Shown here piece after piece: positions 17,088 through 25,848 of a stretch of 59,033 nt of DNA. This stretch comes from Nitrososphaeria archaeon. Lineage in GTDB: Archaea; Thermoproteota; Nitrososphaeria; Nitrososphaerales; JANXEG01. Position 1 is the first letter of the stretch; each line of letters begins with the position of its first letter. A program made the position numbers and the translations under genes. The stretch lies in contig JARVKA010000007.1 of the NCBI GenBank assembly GCA_029775915.1, positions 1 through 59,033 on the forward strand, read 5' to 3'. Under the pieces are notes generated by a model. The model was not told the DNA's origin. It did no database searches and saw nothing but the letters and a program-made list of their open reading frames with translations.

Positions 17088-17563
17088 GCATCAATCCCCT
17101 CCGTTTTTATTTTAAAATCCTTCCATAAAGGCGGTATTTGATCCCAATCACTTGGTAAAAGAAGTCTTTCAAGCTTTGGATGATCTTCAAATATAATCCC
17201 AACTAAATCATAAGTCTCTCTTTCAAGATACTCAGCACTTGGCCAAATTTTCACTAAAGATTTAACTTTTGGATTGGATTTATCCAATCTAATTTTTAAA
17301 GCGATTATTACTTTAGCTAAATCTATATTTGTATAAGATGATACATGATATACAAGTTCAATTTTCTTTTCAATTGGATAATCCGTACCAGTAACTACTT
17401 TCACATGATCAAAACCCATGTGATTTAACTTAAAAGCAACTTCAAAAAGGTTTGGAGCTTCAACATTAATTATAATGAGATTTGGAGCTTCACTATCCAC
17501 TTTAAATGCTAAAGCTCCAAGCTCTTTCTCTATCATCTCTTTAAGTTCATTTAAGCTCATCAT
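17084..17563 (-). CDS. fpoC: NADH dehydrogenase-like complex subunit C (FpoC/NuoC)
   Basis: About 159 residues, 30-kDa-type subunit with ERETYDLVGIIFEDHPKLERLLLPSDW, the canonical NuoC signature. ATG 17563 (or 17560) is preferred to the longer start at 17575 because gggtggtg lies immediately upstream and the family N-terminus begins there. The start lies inside the last codons of fpoB. Confidence 0.93.
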   Translation of the reverse strand: MMSLNELKEMIEKELGALAFKVDSEAPNLIIINVEAPNLFEVAFKLNHMGFDHVKVVTGTDYPIEKKIELVYHVSSYTNIDLAKVIIALKIRLDKSNPKVKSLVKIWPSAEYLERETYDLVGIIFEDHPKLERLLLPSDWDQIPPLWKDFKIKTEGIDA

Positions 17564-18080
17564 ACTTCGCACCACCCATCTTTTTGATTTTATCTTGAAG
17601 CATCATAATTGAACGAGCTACAGCTTCAGGCCTTGGTGGGCATCCTGGTATGTAAACATCTACAGGAAGGATATTATGAGCTAAAACGATATTGTAACTA
17701 TTCCAAAAGATTCCGCCATCTATTGGGCAAGCGCCCATTGCAATAACAAATTTTGGCTCTGGCATTTGCTCAAAAACCATGCGAGCTGCTTTCGCCATCT
17801 TTCTCGATAACGTTCCTTCTATAAAAACTACATTACATTGGCGTGCAGATGTGAATGGTAAGAAACCAAATCTTTCAGCATCAAATCGTGGGGCTGAGGC
17901 TGCTGCAAATTCAGCCCCACAACATGCAGTAGTAAAGTGAGCTGGCCAAAGCGAGTAAGAAATGCCCCAATCTCTTATATCTCTAATAGGCCTTTTCTCA
18001 ATAATTCTTATAAGAATTCGCCTAAGAAATTTTCCAAAAGATTTCAAACTTCGCGTTATTGAAAAGACCATAATATGCAC
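17547..18080 (-). CDS. fpoB: NADH dehydrogenase-like complex subunit B (FpoB/NuoB)
   Basis: 177 residues, carrier of cluster N2. The four ligands are visible as adjacent CC in TTACCGAEFAAA, one Cys in AMGACPIDGG and one in PGCPPRPEA. It is the first gene after the ArsA-type ATPase; the 110-base gap between them may hold an internal promoter. Confidence 0.96.
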   Translation of the reverse strand: MHIMVFSITRSLKSFGKFLRRILIRIIEKRPIRDIRDWGISYSLWPAHFTTACCGAEFAAASAPRFDAERFGFLPFTSARQCNVVFIEGTLSRKMAKAARMVFEQMPEPKFVIAMGACPIDGGIFWNSYNIVLAHNILPVDVYIPGCPPRPEAVARSIMMLQDKIKKMGGAKYDELK

Positions 18081-18190
18081 CTAATAATTCATCTCTGAAA
18101 AATTAGTGAACTATACTTAAGCTTAACGAATAGATTGTAATTTAAATAAATATAATATTTAAACTTTTTATAGATAAAGTGATGAATGTT

Positions 18191-19147
18191 CTAAAAGAGC
18201 AAACTCTCAACCTTTTTTAAAGCTTCAATCCCTTTTATTTCTCGTGATAATTGTGGTAATAAAGCTAAACCGATATCCTTTCCATATTGCTCATCAAGTA
18301 TACGAATGTAATTTCTTTGCATATTTGCACGCTCCATATGGAATTTACAATTACAAATATCTTCAGTAATCACATAATTAATTAATATTCGACTAATATG
18401 AATACCAAAAGCTTTAAACTCACCAATTAACCTTTTTGTTTGATAAACACCCAACGCTTCAGGAATTGTTACGATTATAGCATGTGTTTTCTCATTTTTT
18501 AGCATATTGAAAACCCTTTGAGTCAATTCCTCCCATGTTTTAATTACCCTTAATGGATCCTCTCTCTTCCCCTTTGATAATATATCCAATGCATGACGTA
18601 CTCTCATATATAATCGAGCAGCATCTCTTAAATGCTTGTAAAACTTATCTTGTAATTTAATTAAGGATAAAGTGCCTCCAGCTGGTGCAGTATCCCAAAC
18701 GATTACATCATAACTCTCTTTCTCATAAAGGTCTAAAACATAACTCAATGAAAATTCTTCATCAATTCCCGGTGCGTTAGCTATATAATCAATGATTTCT
18801 TTATCTATTGGTAAGAATGATGAAATTACCGAGTATACCTCATTACCAAACTTTTCCTTCCATCGCTCAATAATAAGGTTATAATCAAGCTCAATAGCCT
18901 TAAGATTCTCAATATCTATTATTTGGGTTATTTTACCCTTCACATTTACCTCAAATATATCCGATAATGAGGGTGTTGGATCGGTTGATATAATAAGAGT
19001 TTTTAATCCATTTTTTGCAAAATGAAAAGCGGTAGCTGTTGCGCAAGTCGTTTTACCAACCCCTCCCTTTCCGCAAAAGATTATAATACGTGGCTTTTCA
19101 TCATCAAGGTAACTTAAACCTTTTGAATTATGCATTAATACTATCAC
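18191..19147 (-). CDS. ArsA/Get3-family ATPase
   Basis: 318 residues, single ATPase domain. The deviant Walker A motif GKGGVGKTT (about residues 26-34) and ISTDPTPSLSD are the ArsA/Get3 signature, with DTAPAGGTLSLIKL downstream as the switch II region. Family members act in arsenite efflux or tail-anchored membrane-protein targeting; archaeal Get3 homologues are mostly of the targeting type. No arsB or arsR is nearby. It lies in the same direction between fpoA and fpoB, suggesting a role in building the membrane complex (inference). GTG 19147 or ATG 19135 may be the start. Confidence 0.88.
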   Translation of the reverse strand: MIVLMHNSKGLSYLDDEKPRIIIFCGKGGVGKTTCATATAFHFAKNGLKTLIISTDPTPSLSDIFEVNVKGKITQIIDIENLKAIELDYNLIIERWKEKFGNEVYSVISSFLPIDKEIIDYIANAPGIDEEFSLSYVLDLYEKESYDVIVWDTAPAGGTLSLIKLQDKFYKHLRDAARLYMRVRHALDILSKGKREDPLRVIKTWEELTQRVFNMLKNEKTHAIIVTIPEALGVYQTKRLIGEFKAFGIHISRILINYVITEDICNCKFHMERANMQRNYIRILDEQYGKDIGLALLPQLSREIKGIEALKKVESLLF

Positions 19148-19319
19148 TCGCTAAACCATTACATACACTTGCCTAAAAATATGTTACCTTATTGCAAAAT
19201 TCATGTGTCTAAATTTTATTTAATTAATAAAGGGCTATAAAATCAACGATTACATTATTATGTAATTATAAAGGGTTATAGTTTAATGAAGAGTTTGAAG
19301 TTATACAATTATAATGAGT

Positions 19320-19727
19320 TTATGTCATTTCCTTTGAAGTTACTTCACCACTTCTCCATAACTCAAGCCTTCTCGATGCATCAAGGCCAAAGATTAATGG
19401 TGGTATTATCATGAGCAAGATAATAATGAATAGTTGAGTTGCATTTAAGAATAATATGCGATCAACCATAAAGAAAACAAAGCAATATATCATAATCGGC
19501 TCAATGGTTAAGAAGATTATTAAGTAGCTATAGTATTGCATCATAAACCAACCTCTCCCTTTACCTACCGCTGGGTTTGCACATTCAAATCTTTCAAACT
19601 TACTATCATAATACTTCAACGGTGTGATTAACCTACTAATAATATAACCTGCAATACCTGTACCTATACCTATTGTTAAAGCTAGAAGAAAGGTAATGAA
19701 TGCATTAAAATCAATAAGTGGTGCCAA
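19320..19727 (-). CDS. fpoA: NADH dehydrogenase-like complex subunit A (FpoA/NuoA)
   Basis: 135 residues, three membrane helices and the NuoA loop with KFERFECANPAVGKGRGWFMMQYY, including the conserved Cys. It starts at a TTG (19727). It is separated from subunit B by the ArsA-type gene, whereas A-B-C-D are normally contiguous. Confidence 0.93.
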   Translation of the reverse strand: MAPLIDFNAFITFLLALTIGIGTGIAGYIISRLITPLKYYDSKFERFECANPAVGKGRGWFMMQYYSYLIIFLTIEPIMIYCFVFFMVDRILFLNATQLFIIILLMIIPPLIFGLDASRRLELWRSGEVTSKEMT

Positions 19728-19810
19728 GGATCCTCTTGCTTTAAGAAGAAGTAAGCGATTTATAAACTTTAAATTAGTATCTCCTTCAATTTGATGGTAA
19801 GCTTATATTC

Positions 19811-20890
19811 TTATGCTCCAGAACTTTCAGTTGCTTTCTTTCTTTTAAATGTGCTTGATTTAACAACAGTATTAAAACCCTCAGTTGGTAAAGGTTTAGC
19901 TTCAATGTAACCTGCATTTAAAGCCTCATTAAAGAACTTTTCACCTTGTTCACTTCGAATTATAACTGTAGTCCAACCCGGTTCTGATCCTATACCTCCA
20001 ACAGATATATCAGCTAATTCGGCGGTTAATGATAAACATTTATGGCAACTTTGCAGCACGTACGGATCTAACTCTTTAATTGGTGCTTTAAGTAAGACTT
20101 CATCACCACTGTAAATTATAAAGCGCCCTCTTGTTATGTGAAACTTTGTAATTTTGCTAAGATCTACCCCCTTATTTGGAATATATTCTTTCAAGAGTCT
20201 ATTGGAGAAGCACTCCATGCAGAATAAACCGATTGTTAATTTCACATACCCACCAAGTCCCCAATACTCATTTTTTATTAATTGAGACTTTCTAACAGCC
20301 ACGATTGTATGATCCGTTCCTACAAATGCAACACTTTTTTTACCAAGATCCCTTACTGCATTTGATAAGCCTAAAATCATTGGGCAAACTGTGTACTTCG
20401 TGCCAGCATTATTGATTATTTCATCTCTATTTACAGCAACTTTAGGCTCAGCTTTCCATAACTCAGTATTACTTTTTGAGCATATAACTGCGCCATCAAT
20501 CTTACCATTATCCATCATATACAATAATAAGGCTGTAACGAAACCACCATCTGTACCAACCTTTCTTACATCTGGATTTAAAGCTCTAGCTGTAAAGCAA
20601 GATTTATAAACTCCAAATGGTTCATCATCCCTTCTAACTCTACCGAATATGCTCTTTTCAAATTCCTCTATAGAATAACTCGTTTCTGGACATTGATAAT
20701 AACAAATACCGCAATTTATGCATCTATCTATTATCGCTGGCTGCTCACCCTTCATAGTTAAAGCGAGAACTGGACATGATGCTACACAAGCACCACAACC
20801 GGTACAAAGACCTGGTCTAATCACTTCACTTATTAAAGAGCCGAATGCTTTAAGTTTTAAAACTGTTGTCATATCAATTCTATAATCCAA
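19811..20890 (-). CDS. fpoF: F420H2 dehydrogenase input subunit (FpoF/FrhB family)
   Basis: 359 residues. Two N-terminal [4Fe-4S] motifs (CTGCGACVASCP and CINCGICYYQCP, about residues 28-70) are followed by the FrhB N- and C-domains (VGTDGGFVTALLLYMMDNGKIDGAV; IGLFCMECFSNRLL; SCHKCLSLTAELADISVGG). FrhB-family proteins bind FAD and oxidise or reduce coenzyme F420. As first gene of the complex I-like operon it is the probable electron-input module, as in Fpo/Fqo, replacing NuoEFG. A relative acting on another substrate cannot be excluded by sequence alone. Confidence 0.87.
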   Translation of the reverse strand: MDYRIDMTTVLKLKAFGSLISEVIRPGLCTGCGACVASCPVLALTMKGEQPAIIDRCINCGICYYQCPETSYSIEEFEKSIFGRVRRDDEPFGVYKSCFTARALNPDVRKVGTDGGFVTALLLYMMDNGKIDGAVICSKSNTELWKAEPKVAVNRDEIINNAGTKYTVCPMILGLSNAVRDLGKKSVAFVGTDHTIVAVRKSQLIKNEYWGLGGYVKLTIGLFCMECFSNRLLKEYIPNKGVDLSKITKFHITRGRFIIYSGDEVLLKAPIKELDPYVLQSCHKCLSLTAELADISVGGIGSEPGWTTVIIRSEQGEKFFNEALNAGYIEAKPLPTEGFNTVVKSSTFKRKKATESSGA

Positions 20891-21067
20891 TATAGACTCT
20901 ATTATAAGTATTCCTCCTAAGAAAAATTACGAATCTTACAAATTAAGGATTATTTATACATCAATCTTATTTTCCATTACAAGCTTTAATTACGATATTA
21001 CAACAAAAGGATTAATTTGGAAGTAAAGCGATAAATAAAAGTCTTCTTTAATAACCTTAAAGAAGAA

Positions 21068-22759
21068 TTGAGAGGAAAAGATCTTATACTCATACACCCG
21101 CCAAGCGTATTTGACTTCAGAAAGAAACCCATATTTTGGGGTCCGATAAGTGATACCGTTCCTTCAACTCCAGTTTTTGAAATGTATCCATTAGGATTTA
21201 TGACAATAGCGAATTATTTGCATCAAAACCATTATAGCGTTGAGATAGTAAATCTTGCTCTTCGAATGATGAAAGATATTAATTTCAATGTAGAGAAGTA
21301 TTTATCTTCATTAAAGGCTAAAGCCTTTGGAATAGATTTTCATTGGCTACCTCATGTTCAAGGCAGTCTTGAAGTTGCACGCTTATTAAAAAAATTGCAC
21401 CCAAATGTACCAATTATTATGGGTGGATTATCTGCAACATATTACGCTCAAGAAATTTTAGAGCACTTCCCTCAAATAGACTTCATTATAAAAGGTGACT
21501 CAACTGAAGAGCCTTTATTATACCTTTTAAGAGAGATTGAGAAAGGCAAAGAGGACTTTTCATTTATACCAAATTTAAGTTGGAGGAATCGCGATGGTAA
21601 AATTTATCATAATTCAATCACATACGTTCCAAATGACTTAAATCACTTAAGTGTTGATAAGTGGTTCCTTGCTTCTTTTATTCTAAAAGGGATGCTTAAT
21701 GATAATCACAAACCATATTATTTATGGGATAAAGCACCTATGGCAGCGATTTTAACTTGTAAAGGATGTAGCTTTAATTGTGTTACTTGTGGTGGCTCTT
21801 GCTACACATATAGCCAATTTTATGGTCGAGAAAGAATTGCTTTTCGTAGCCCAAAGAATTTAATAGAGGATTTATCAATTATTGCTTCATTCACAAAGGA
21901 TATGCCTGTTTATATAATTGGGGATTTGAGACAAGGTGGTAATAAATACGTTGAAGAGTTTTTAAGTAGATTGAGAAATGAAAATATAGATATTCCAATC
22001 ATTTTTGAAATTTTCACACCAGCCTCAAAAGACTTTATTGATAATATAGCGAAGAGTGTTCATACTTATGGTTTTACCCTATCACCTGAATCAGCTGATT
22101 TAGAGGTGAGAATGGCTCAAGGAAGGCATTATACAAATGATGAAATAGAGCGTTGTATTATTCATAGCTTAGAAGCTGGTGCCTCAAGATTCGATCTTTT
22201 CTTTATGCTTGGTTTGGGTAAGGAGACTGAAGATAGTGTACAAAAAACTTTCAAATACTGTCTCAAATTAACTAAAGCCTATCATAATAAAAATTTTTAC
22301 ACATTTTTATCTACTCTTACACCATCTCTCGATCCAGGCTCCCAAGCTTTCGAATATCCATTTGCTCATGGATTTCGATTGAGGTATAAAACGCTTTTAA
22401 ATCATTACCACGCTTATTCTATGCCAAGTTGGGCTTATTTTATAAATTACTCCACACAAAACTTTTCTTCACAAGATATCGTTGAGTTAACTTATAGAGT
22501 AGCATACTTTACAGCAGAGCTTCGTAGAATTCATTCAAATAAAGATGAAGTAGATTTAATTAAAAGTAGGATTGATGCTTCAAAGTTGCTTTTAAAAAAG
22601 ATTGATGAAATAATGCAATTGAAAGATGATTTAAAGCGTGATGAAGAATTACAGCGACTTACAGCTATTATTCAATCTGATATAGGAAACGGTATTCTTC
22701 ATACACCCTTTGAGCTTTTGAGAGCACTTAGCTATGGATATAAAAACGCTCAATCCTAG
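21068..22759 (+). CDS. B12-binding domain radical SAM protein
   Basis: 563 residues from TTG 21068. Residues 1 to about 150 form a cobalamin-binding-like Rossmann domain (LILIHPPSVFDF...). The radical SAM motif C-x3-C-x2-C follows as CSFNCVTC (Cys234, 238, 241), with extra cysteines around it (CKGC, GGSC). The arrangement resembles the uncharacterised archaeal family typified by Thermoplasma Ta0216 (recognition from memory). The reaction is unknown; B12-radical SAM enzymes often methylate or rearrange carbon skeletons. Stop codon is TAG. Monocistronic, divergent from fpoF. Confidence 0.82.
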   Translation: MRGKDLILIHPPSVFDFRKKPIFWGPISDTVPSTPVFEMYPLGFMTIANYLHQNHYSVEIVNLALRMMKDINFNVEKYLSSLKAKAFGIDFHWLPHVQGSLEVARLLKKLHPNVPIIMGGLSATYYAQEILEHFPQIDFIIKGDSTEEPLLYLLREIEKGKEDFSFIPNLSWRNRDGKIYHNSITYVPNDLNHLSVDKWFLASFILKGMLNDNHKPYYLWDKAPMAAILTCKGCSFNCVTCGGSCYTYSQFYGRERIAFRSPKNLIEDLSIIASFTKDMPVYIIGDLRQGGNKYVEEFLSRLRNENIDIPIIFEIFTPASKDFIDNIAKSVHTYGFTLSPESADLEVRMAQGRHYTNDEIERCIIHSLEAGASRFDLFFMLGLGKETEDSVQKTFKYCLKLTKAYHNKNFYTFLSTLTPSLDPGSQAFEYPFAHGFRLRYKTLLNHYHAYSMPSWAYFINYSTQNFSSQDIVELTYRVAYFTAELRRIHSNKDEVDLIKSRIDASKLLLKKIDEIMQLKDDLKRDEELQRLTAIIQSDIGNGILHTPFELLRALSYGYKNAQS

Positions 22760-22903
22760 CTTTTGAAAATGTTCAAATGAGATTTATTATAAATTCTATT
22801 GCATTACAATATTATTTCAAAGTGTAAAAATTTGTTTTTATTAATCTTCTGAATAATATTGGGCTTAACATCATTACATAATTATTATATATTGATTTTT
22901 TCT

Positions 22904-22990
22904 ATGATATTATCGGTGTCGAGCTTGACGTGCTGCGGAAGTAAGAAGAAGAAAAAAGAGGAGAAGGAGGAGAAGAAAGAGAAGAAATAA
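22904..22990 (+). CDS. 28-residue Lys/Glu-rich microprotein with CCG motif
   Basis: ATG 22904 opens a 28-residue frame, MILSVSSLTCCGSKKKKK followed by a 10-residue E/K tail, ending TAA. The purine-rich, third-position-G-rich stretch stands out against very AT-rich flanks, which argues that codons are under selection. A short hydrophobic N-terminus, an adjacent Cys pair and a charged tail suggest a membrane- or metal-associated peptide. It sits alone between convergent genes, with a T-rich run (about 23004-23015) that may end its transcript. GTG 22916 is an alternative start. Not recognised as a named family. Confidence 0.5.
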   Translation: MILSVSSLTCCGSKKKKKEEKEEKKEKK

Positions 22991-23071
22991 AAATAACTCC
23001 CTCACATTTTTATTTTAATCCTAGAATTTAAAGATTTACTTATACCCTTATGGAATTACTCATAAAATAAA

Positions 23072-25723
23072 TTAATTATTTTTTGCTTTTATAGCTGCTT
23101 GTGAAGCAGCTAATATAGCAACAGGAATTCGGTATGGTGATGCACTAACGTATGTTAACCCAGCTTTATGGCAGAATGTTATCGATTCTGGATCGCCACC
23201 ATGCTCCCCACATATACCAATCTCAAGCTCAGGGTTAGCAGCTTTTCCAAGCTCAACCGCTATTTTAATTAATTTACCTACACCTTCTTCATCAATAGTT
23301 TGGAATGGATTATGCTTCAATATCCCTTTTGATATGTATATAGGTAAAAATTTATTCTCTACATCCTCTCTACTGAAGCTGAAAGTTCCTTGAGTTAAAT
23401 CATTAGTGCCAAAGCTGAAGAAATCGGTAATTTTGGCTATTTGATCAGCTGTTAAACAAGCTCTTACAACCTCAATCATCGTTCCATACTTAATCGGTAT
23501 CTTAACTCCATACTTCTTCTCAACTTCTTCCTTAACACGATTCACAATATTTTTAATCACCACAAGCTCCTCAGCAATCGCGACTTGAGGAATCATAATT
23601 TGTGGTTTAACATCAATACCTTCAATTATCAATTCAGCTGCAGCTTCACATATTGCTCTCACTTGCATCTCATAAATCTCTGGGTGAGTAATACCAACTC
23701 TTACACCCCTATGCCCAAGCATTGGGTTAACCTCACTCATAACTCTCACTCTAGATAGAATTTTTTGCTTCTCCAAAAGCTCAGATTCAAAGCCTTTTGA
23801 ATATTTTAAGCGATTCACCTCTTCTAAAAGCTCCTCAAATCTTGGTAAGAACTCATGTAATGGCGGATCGAGTAATCGAATAGTTACTGGATAACCCTCC
23901 ATAACTCTCAAAATATCTTTAAAATCATTCTTTTGCATAGGCATAAGCTTATTTAAAGCCTCAATTCTTTCCTCTTCACTATCTGTTAATATCATCTTTA
24001 CAACGATTGGAAGTCGATCAACAGCATTAAACATTCTCTCAGTTCTACAAAGTCCTATCCCTTCAGCTCCAAAACTTCTTGCTAACTTTGCAGCTTCTGG
24101 TGTATCTGCATTCGCTCTTACACCGAGTTTACGAAATTCATTAGCCCAAGATAATAACTCTTGTAAATGGGTTGAAAGTTGTGGCTCAATCATGGGAACT
24201 TCACCTATGTATACATTTCCTGATGCACCATCAATAGTTATTAAATCACCTTCTTTTACTATTACATTGCCAACTTTGAATTGACGCTTTTCATGATCAA
24301 TTACAATCTCTCCAGCCCCAACTACACACGGTTTACCCATACTTCTTGCTACTACAGCTGCATGGCTCGTTTTACCACCTCTACTCGTTAATACACCTTG
24401 TGCAGCGAAGAATCCATGAATATCCTCTGGTTTCGTCTCTTCTCTAACTAAAATCACTCTCTCACCACTCCTACCACGCCGCTCAGCTTCATCTGCATCG
24501 AAAACCACCTTACCACAAGCCGCACCTGGTGAGGCATTTACACCTTTAGTGATTGGCTTAACATTAGCTTTTGGATCAACAGTTTTATGTAATAATTGTT
24601 CGAGTTGATCTGGTTTTACTCGTAATAAAGCTTCTTCCTTCGTTAAAATACCCTCTTTACACATATCTACAGATGTTCTAACAAGAGCTAACGCATTCAT
24701 TTTAGCATCTCTTGTTTGAAGTATATACAATTTACCTTTTTCAATTGTAAATTCAACATCTTGAGGTTCTTTATAAAATCGCTCTAATCGATCACAAATC
24801 TCAACTAATTCACGATAACTTTCAGGCATTTCATTCTTTAATTCATCAATCGGTTTTGGCGTTCTTATACCAGCAACCACATCCTCACCTTGAGCATTCA
24901 CTAAGTAATCTCCATACAAACCTTTAGCTCCTGTAGCTGGATCTCTCGTAAAAACTACACCAGTAGCGCTATTAAAACCAGTATTCCCAAATACCATAGC
25001 CATCACATTTACTGCAGTCCCATCAGCAATATCTGGAGTTATTTTAAACTCTCGCCTATAATCAACCGCTCTCTTTCCCATCCAACTCTTAAATACACCA
25101 CCTATCGCCATCTCCAATTGAATGTAAGGGTCTTGAGGGAAGGGTTTACCAGTCTCTTTCTCACAAATTTCTTTAAACCTTTGTACAACAATCTTTAATG
25201 ATTCTACATCAAGCTCATAATCATTTTTCACACTTAATTTTCTCTTCGCTTCCTCAAAAACTTCTGCGAATAATTTATCATCGATACCGAGAACGATTTT
25301 ACCAAAGAGTTGTATGAATCTTCTATACGTATCATAAGCGAATCTTGCATCACCAGTTTGCTCTATTAAACCATTTACCGTAGTATCATTTAAACCAAGG
25401 TTTAAAATGGTATCCATCATACCTGGCATGGAGATTGCAGCTCCAGACCTTACGGAGACTAGAAGTGGATTATGCGGGTCTCCAAACTTTTTACCCGTTT
25501 TCCTCTCAATATGAGCTATTGCTTCTTTAACCTTATCCATTAATCCATTAGGAAGGCGCCTTCCAGCCTCATAATATTTTTTACATACTTCAGTGGTAAT
25601 TACAAATCCCGGTGGTACTGGTAAACCGAGTTGTGTCATTTGGCATAAACCAGCACCCTTACCACCCAATAGCTTCTTATTCGTACCATCGCCTTCCTCA
25701 AAGAGGTAAATTTCTTTAGCCAT
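23072..25723 (-). CDS. ppdK: pyruvate, phosphate dikinase
   Basis: 883 residues, the full PPDK length. Domain order is ATP-grasp (GGKGAGLCQMTQLGLPVPPGFVIT; SVRSGAAISMPGMMDTILNLG), phosphohistidine domain (LTSRGGKTSHAAVVARSMGKPCVVG, catalytic His) and PEP/pyruvate barrel (EGIGLCRTERMF; GHRGVRVGIT; GICGEHGGDP with the catalytic Cys). It interconverts pyruvate, ATP and Pi with PEP, AMP and PPi in gluconeogenesis or glycolysis. ATG 25723 fits the family start; a TTG at 25732 would add three residues. A TATA element near 25758-25764 lies about 30 bases upstream, consistent with a very short leader. Confidence 0.97.
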   Translation of the reverse strand: MAKEIYLFEEGDGTNKKLLGGKGAGLCQMTQLGLPVPPGFVITTEVCKKYYEAGRRLPNGLMDKVKEAIAHIERKTGKKFGDPHNPLLVSVRSGAAISMPGMMDTILNLGLNDTTVNGLIEQTGDARFAYDTYRRFIQLFGKIVLGIDDKLFAEVFEEAKRKLSVKNDYELDVESLKIVVQRFKEICEKETGKPFPQDPYIQLEMAIGGVFKSWMGKRAVDYRREFKITPDIADGTAVNVMAMVFGNTGFNSATGVVFTRDPATGAKGLYGDYLVNAQGEDVVAGIRTPKPIDELKNEMPESYRELVEICDRLERFYKEPQDVEFTIEKGKLYILQTRDAKMNALALVRTSVDMCKEGILTKEEALLRVKPDQLEQLLHKTVDPKANVKPITKGVNASPGAACGKVVFDADEAERRGRSGERVILVREETKPEDIHGFFAAQGVLTSRGGKTSHAAVVARSMGKPCVVGAGEIVIDHEKRQFKVGNVIVKEGDLITIDGASGNVYIGEVPMIEPQLSTHLQELLSWANEFRKLGVRANADTPEAAKLARSFGAEGIGLCRTERMFNAVDRLPIVVKMILTDSEEERIEALNKLMPMQKNDFKDILRVMEGYPVTIRLLDPPLHEFLPRFEELLEEVNRLKYSKGFESELLEKQKILSRVRVMSEVNPMLGHRGVRVGITHPEIYEMQVRAICEAAAELIIEGIDVKPQIMIPQVAIAEELVVIKNIVNRVKEEVEKKYGVKIPIKYGTMIEVVRACLTADQIAKITDFFSFGTNDLTQGTFSFSREDVENKFLPIYISKGILKHNPFQTIDEEGVGKLIKIAVELGKAANPELEIGICGEHGGDPESITFCHKAGLTYVSASPYRIPVAILAASQAAIKAKNN

Positions 25724-25848
25724 CGTCTTCAAAGTGGAAGATTATATTCACCATCCTTATAAACTTAGTTCAAAGTTAATGAAGACTTATCCATCCTTGA
25801 TTTAAATTCACTTATATTCATCATTAGCATAATATTATTTAGATTTAG

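Noticed and set aside
17084-17575. Longer fpoC start at 17575
   Set aside because: It would read through the Shine-Dalgarno-like gggtggtg; the internal ATG at 17563 or 17560 fits the family.
18191-19147. Arsenic resistance operon
   Set aside because: No arsB, arsR or arsD is nearby; the ArsC-type gene is about 7 kb away in another unit.
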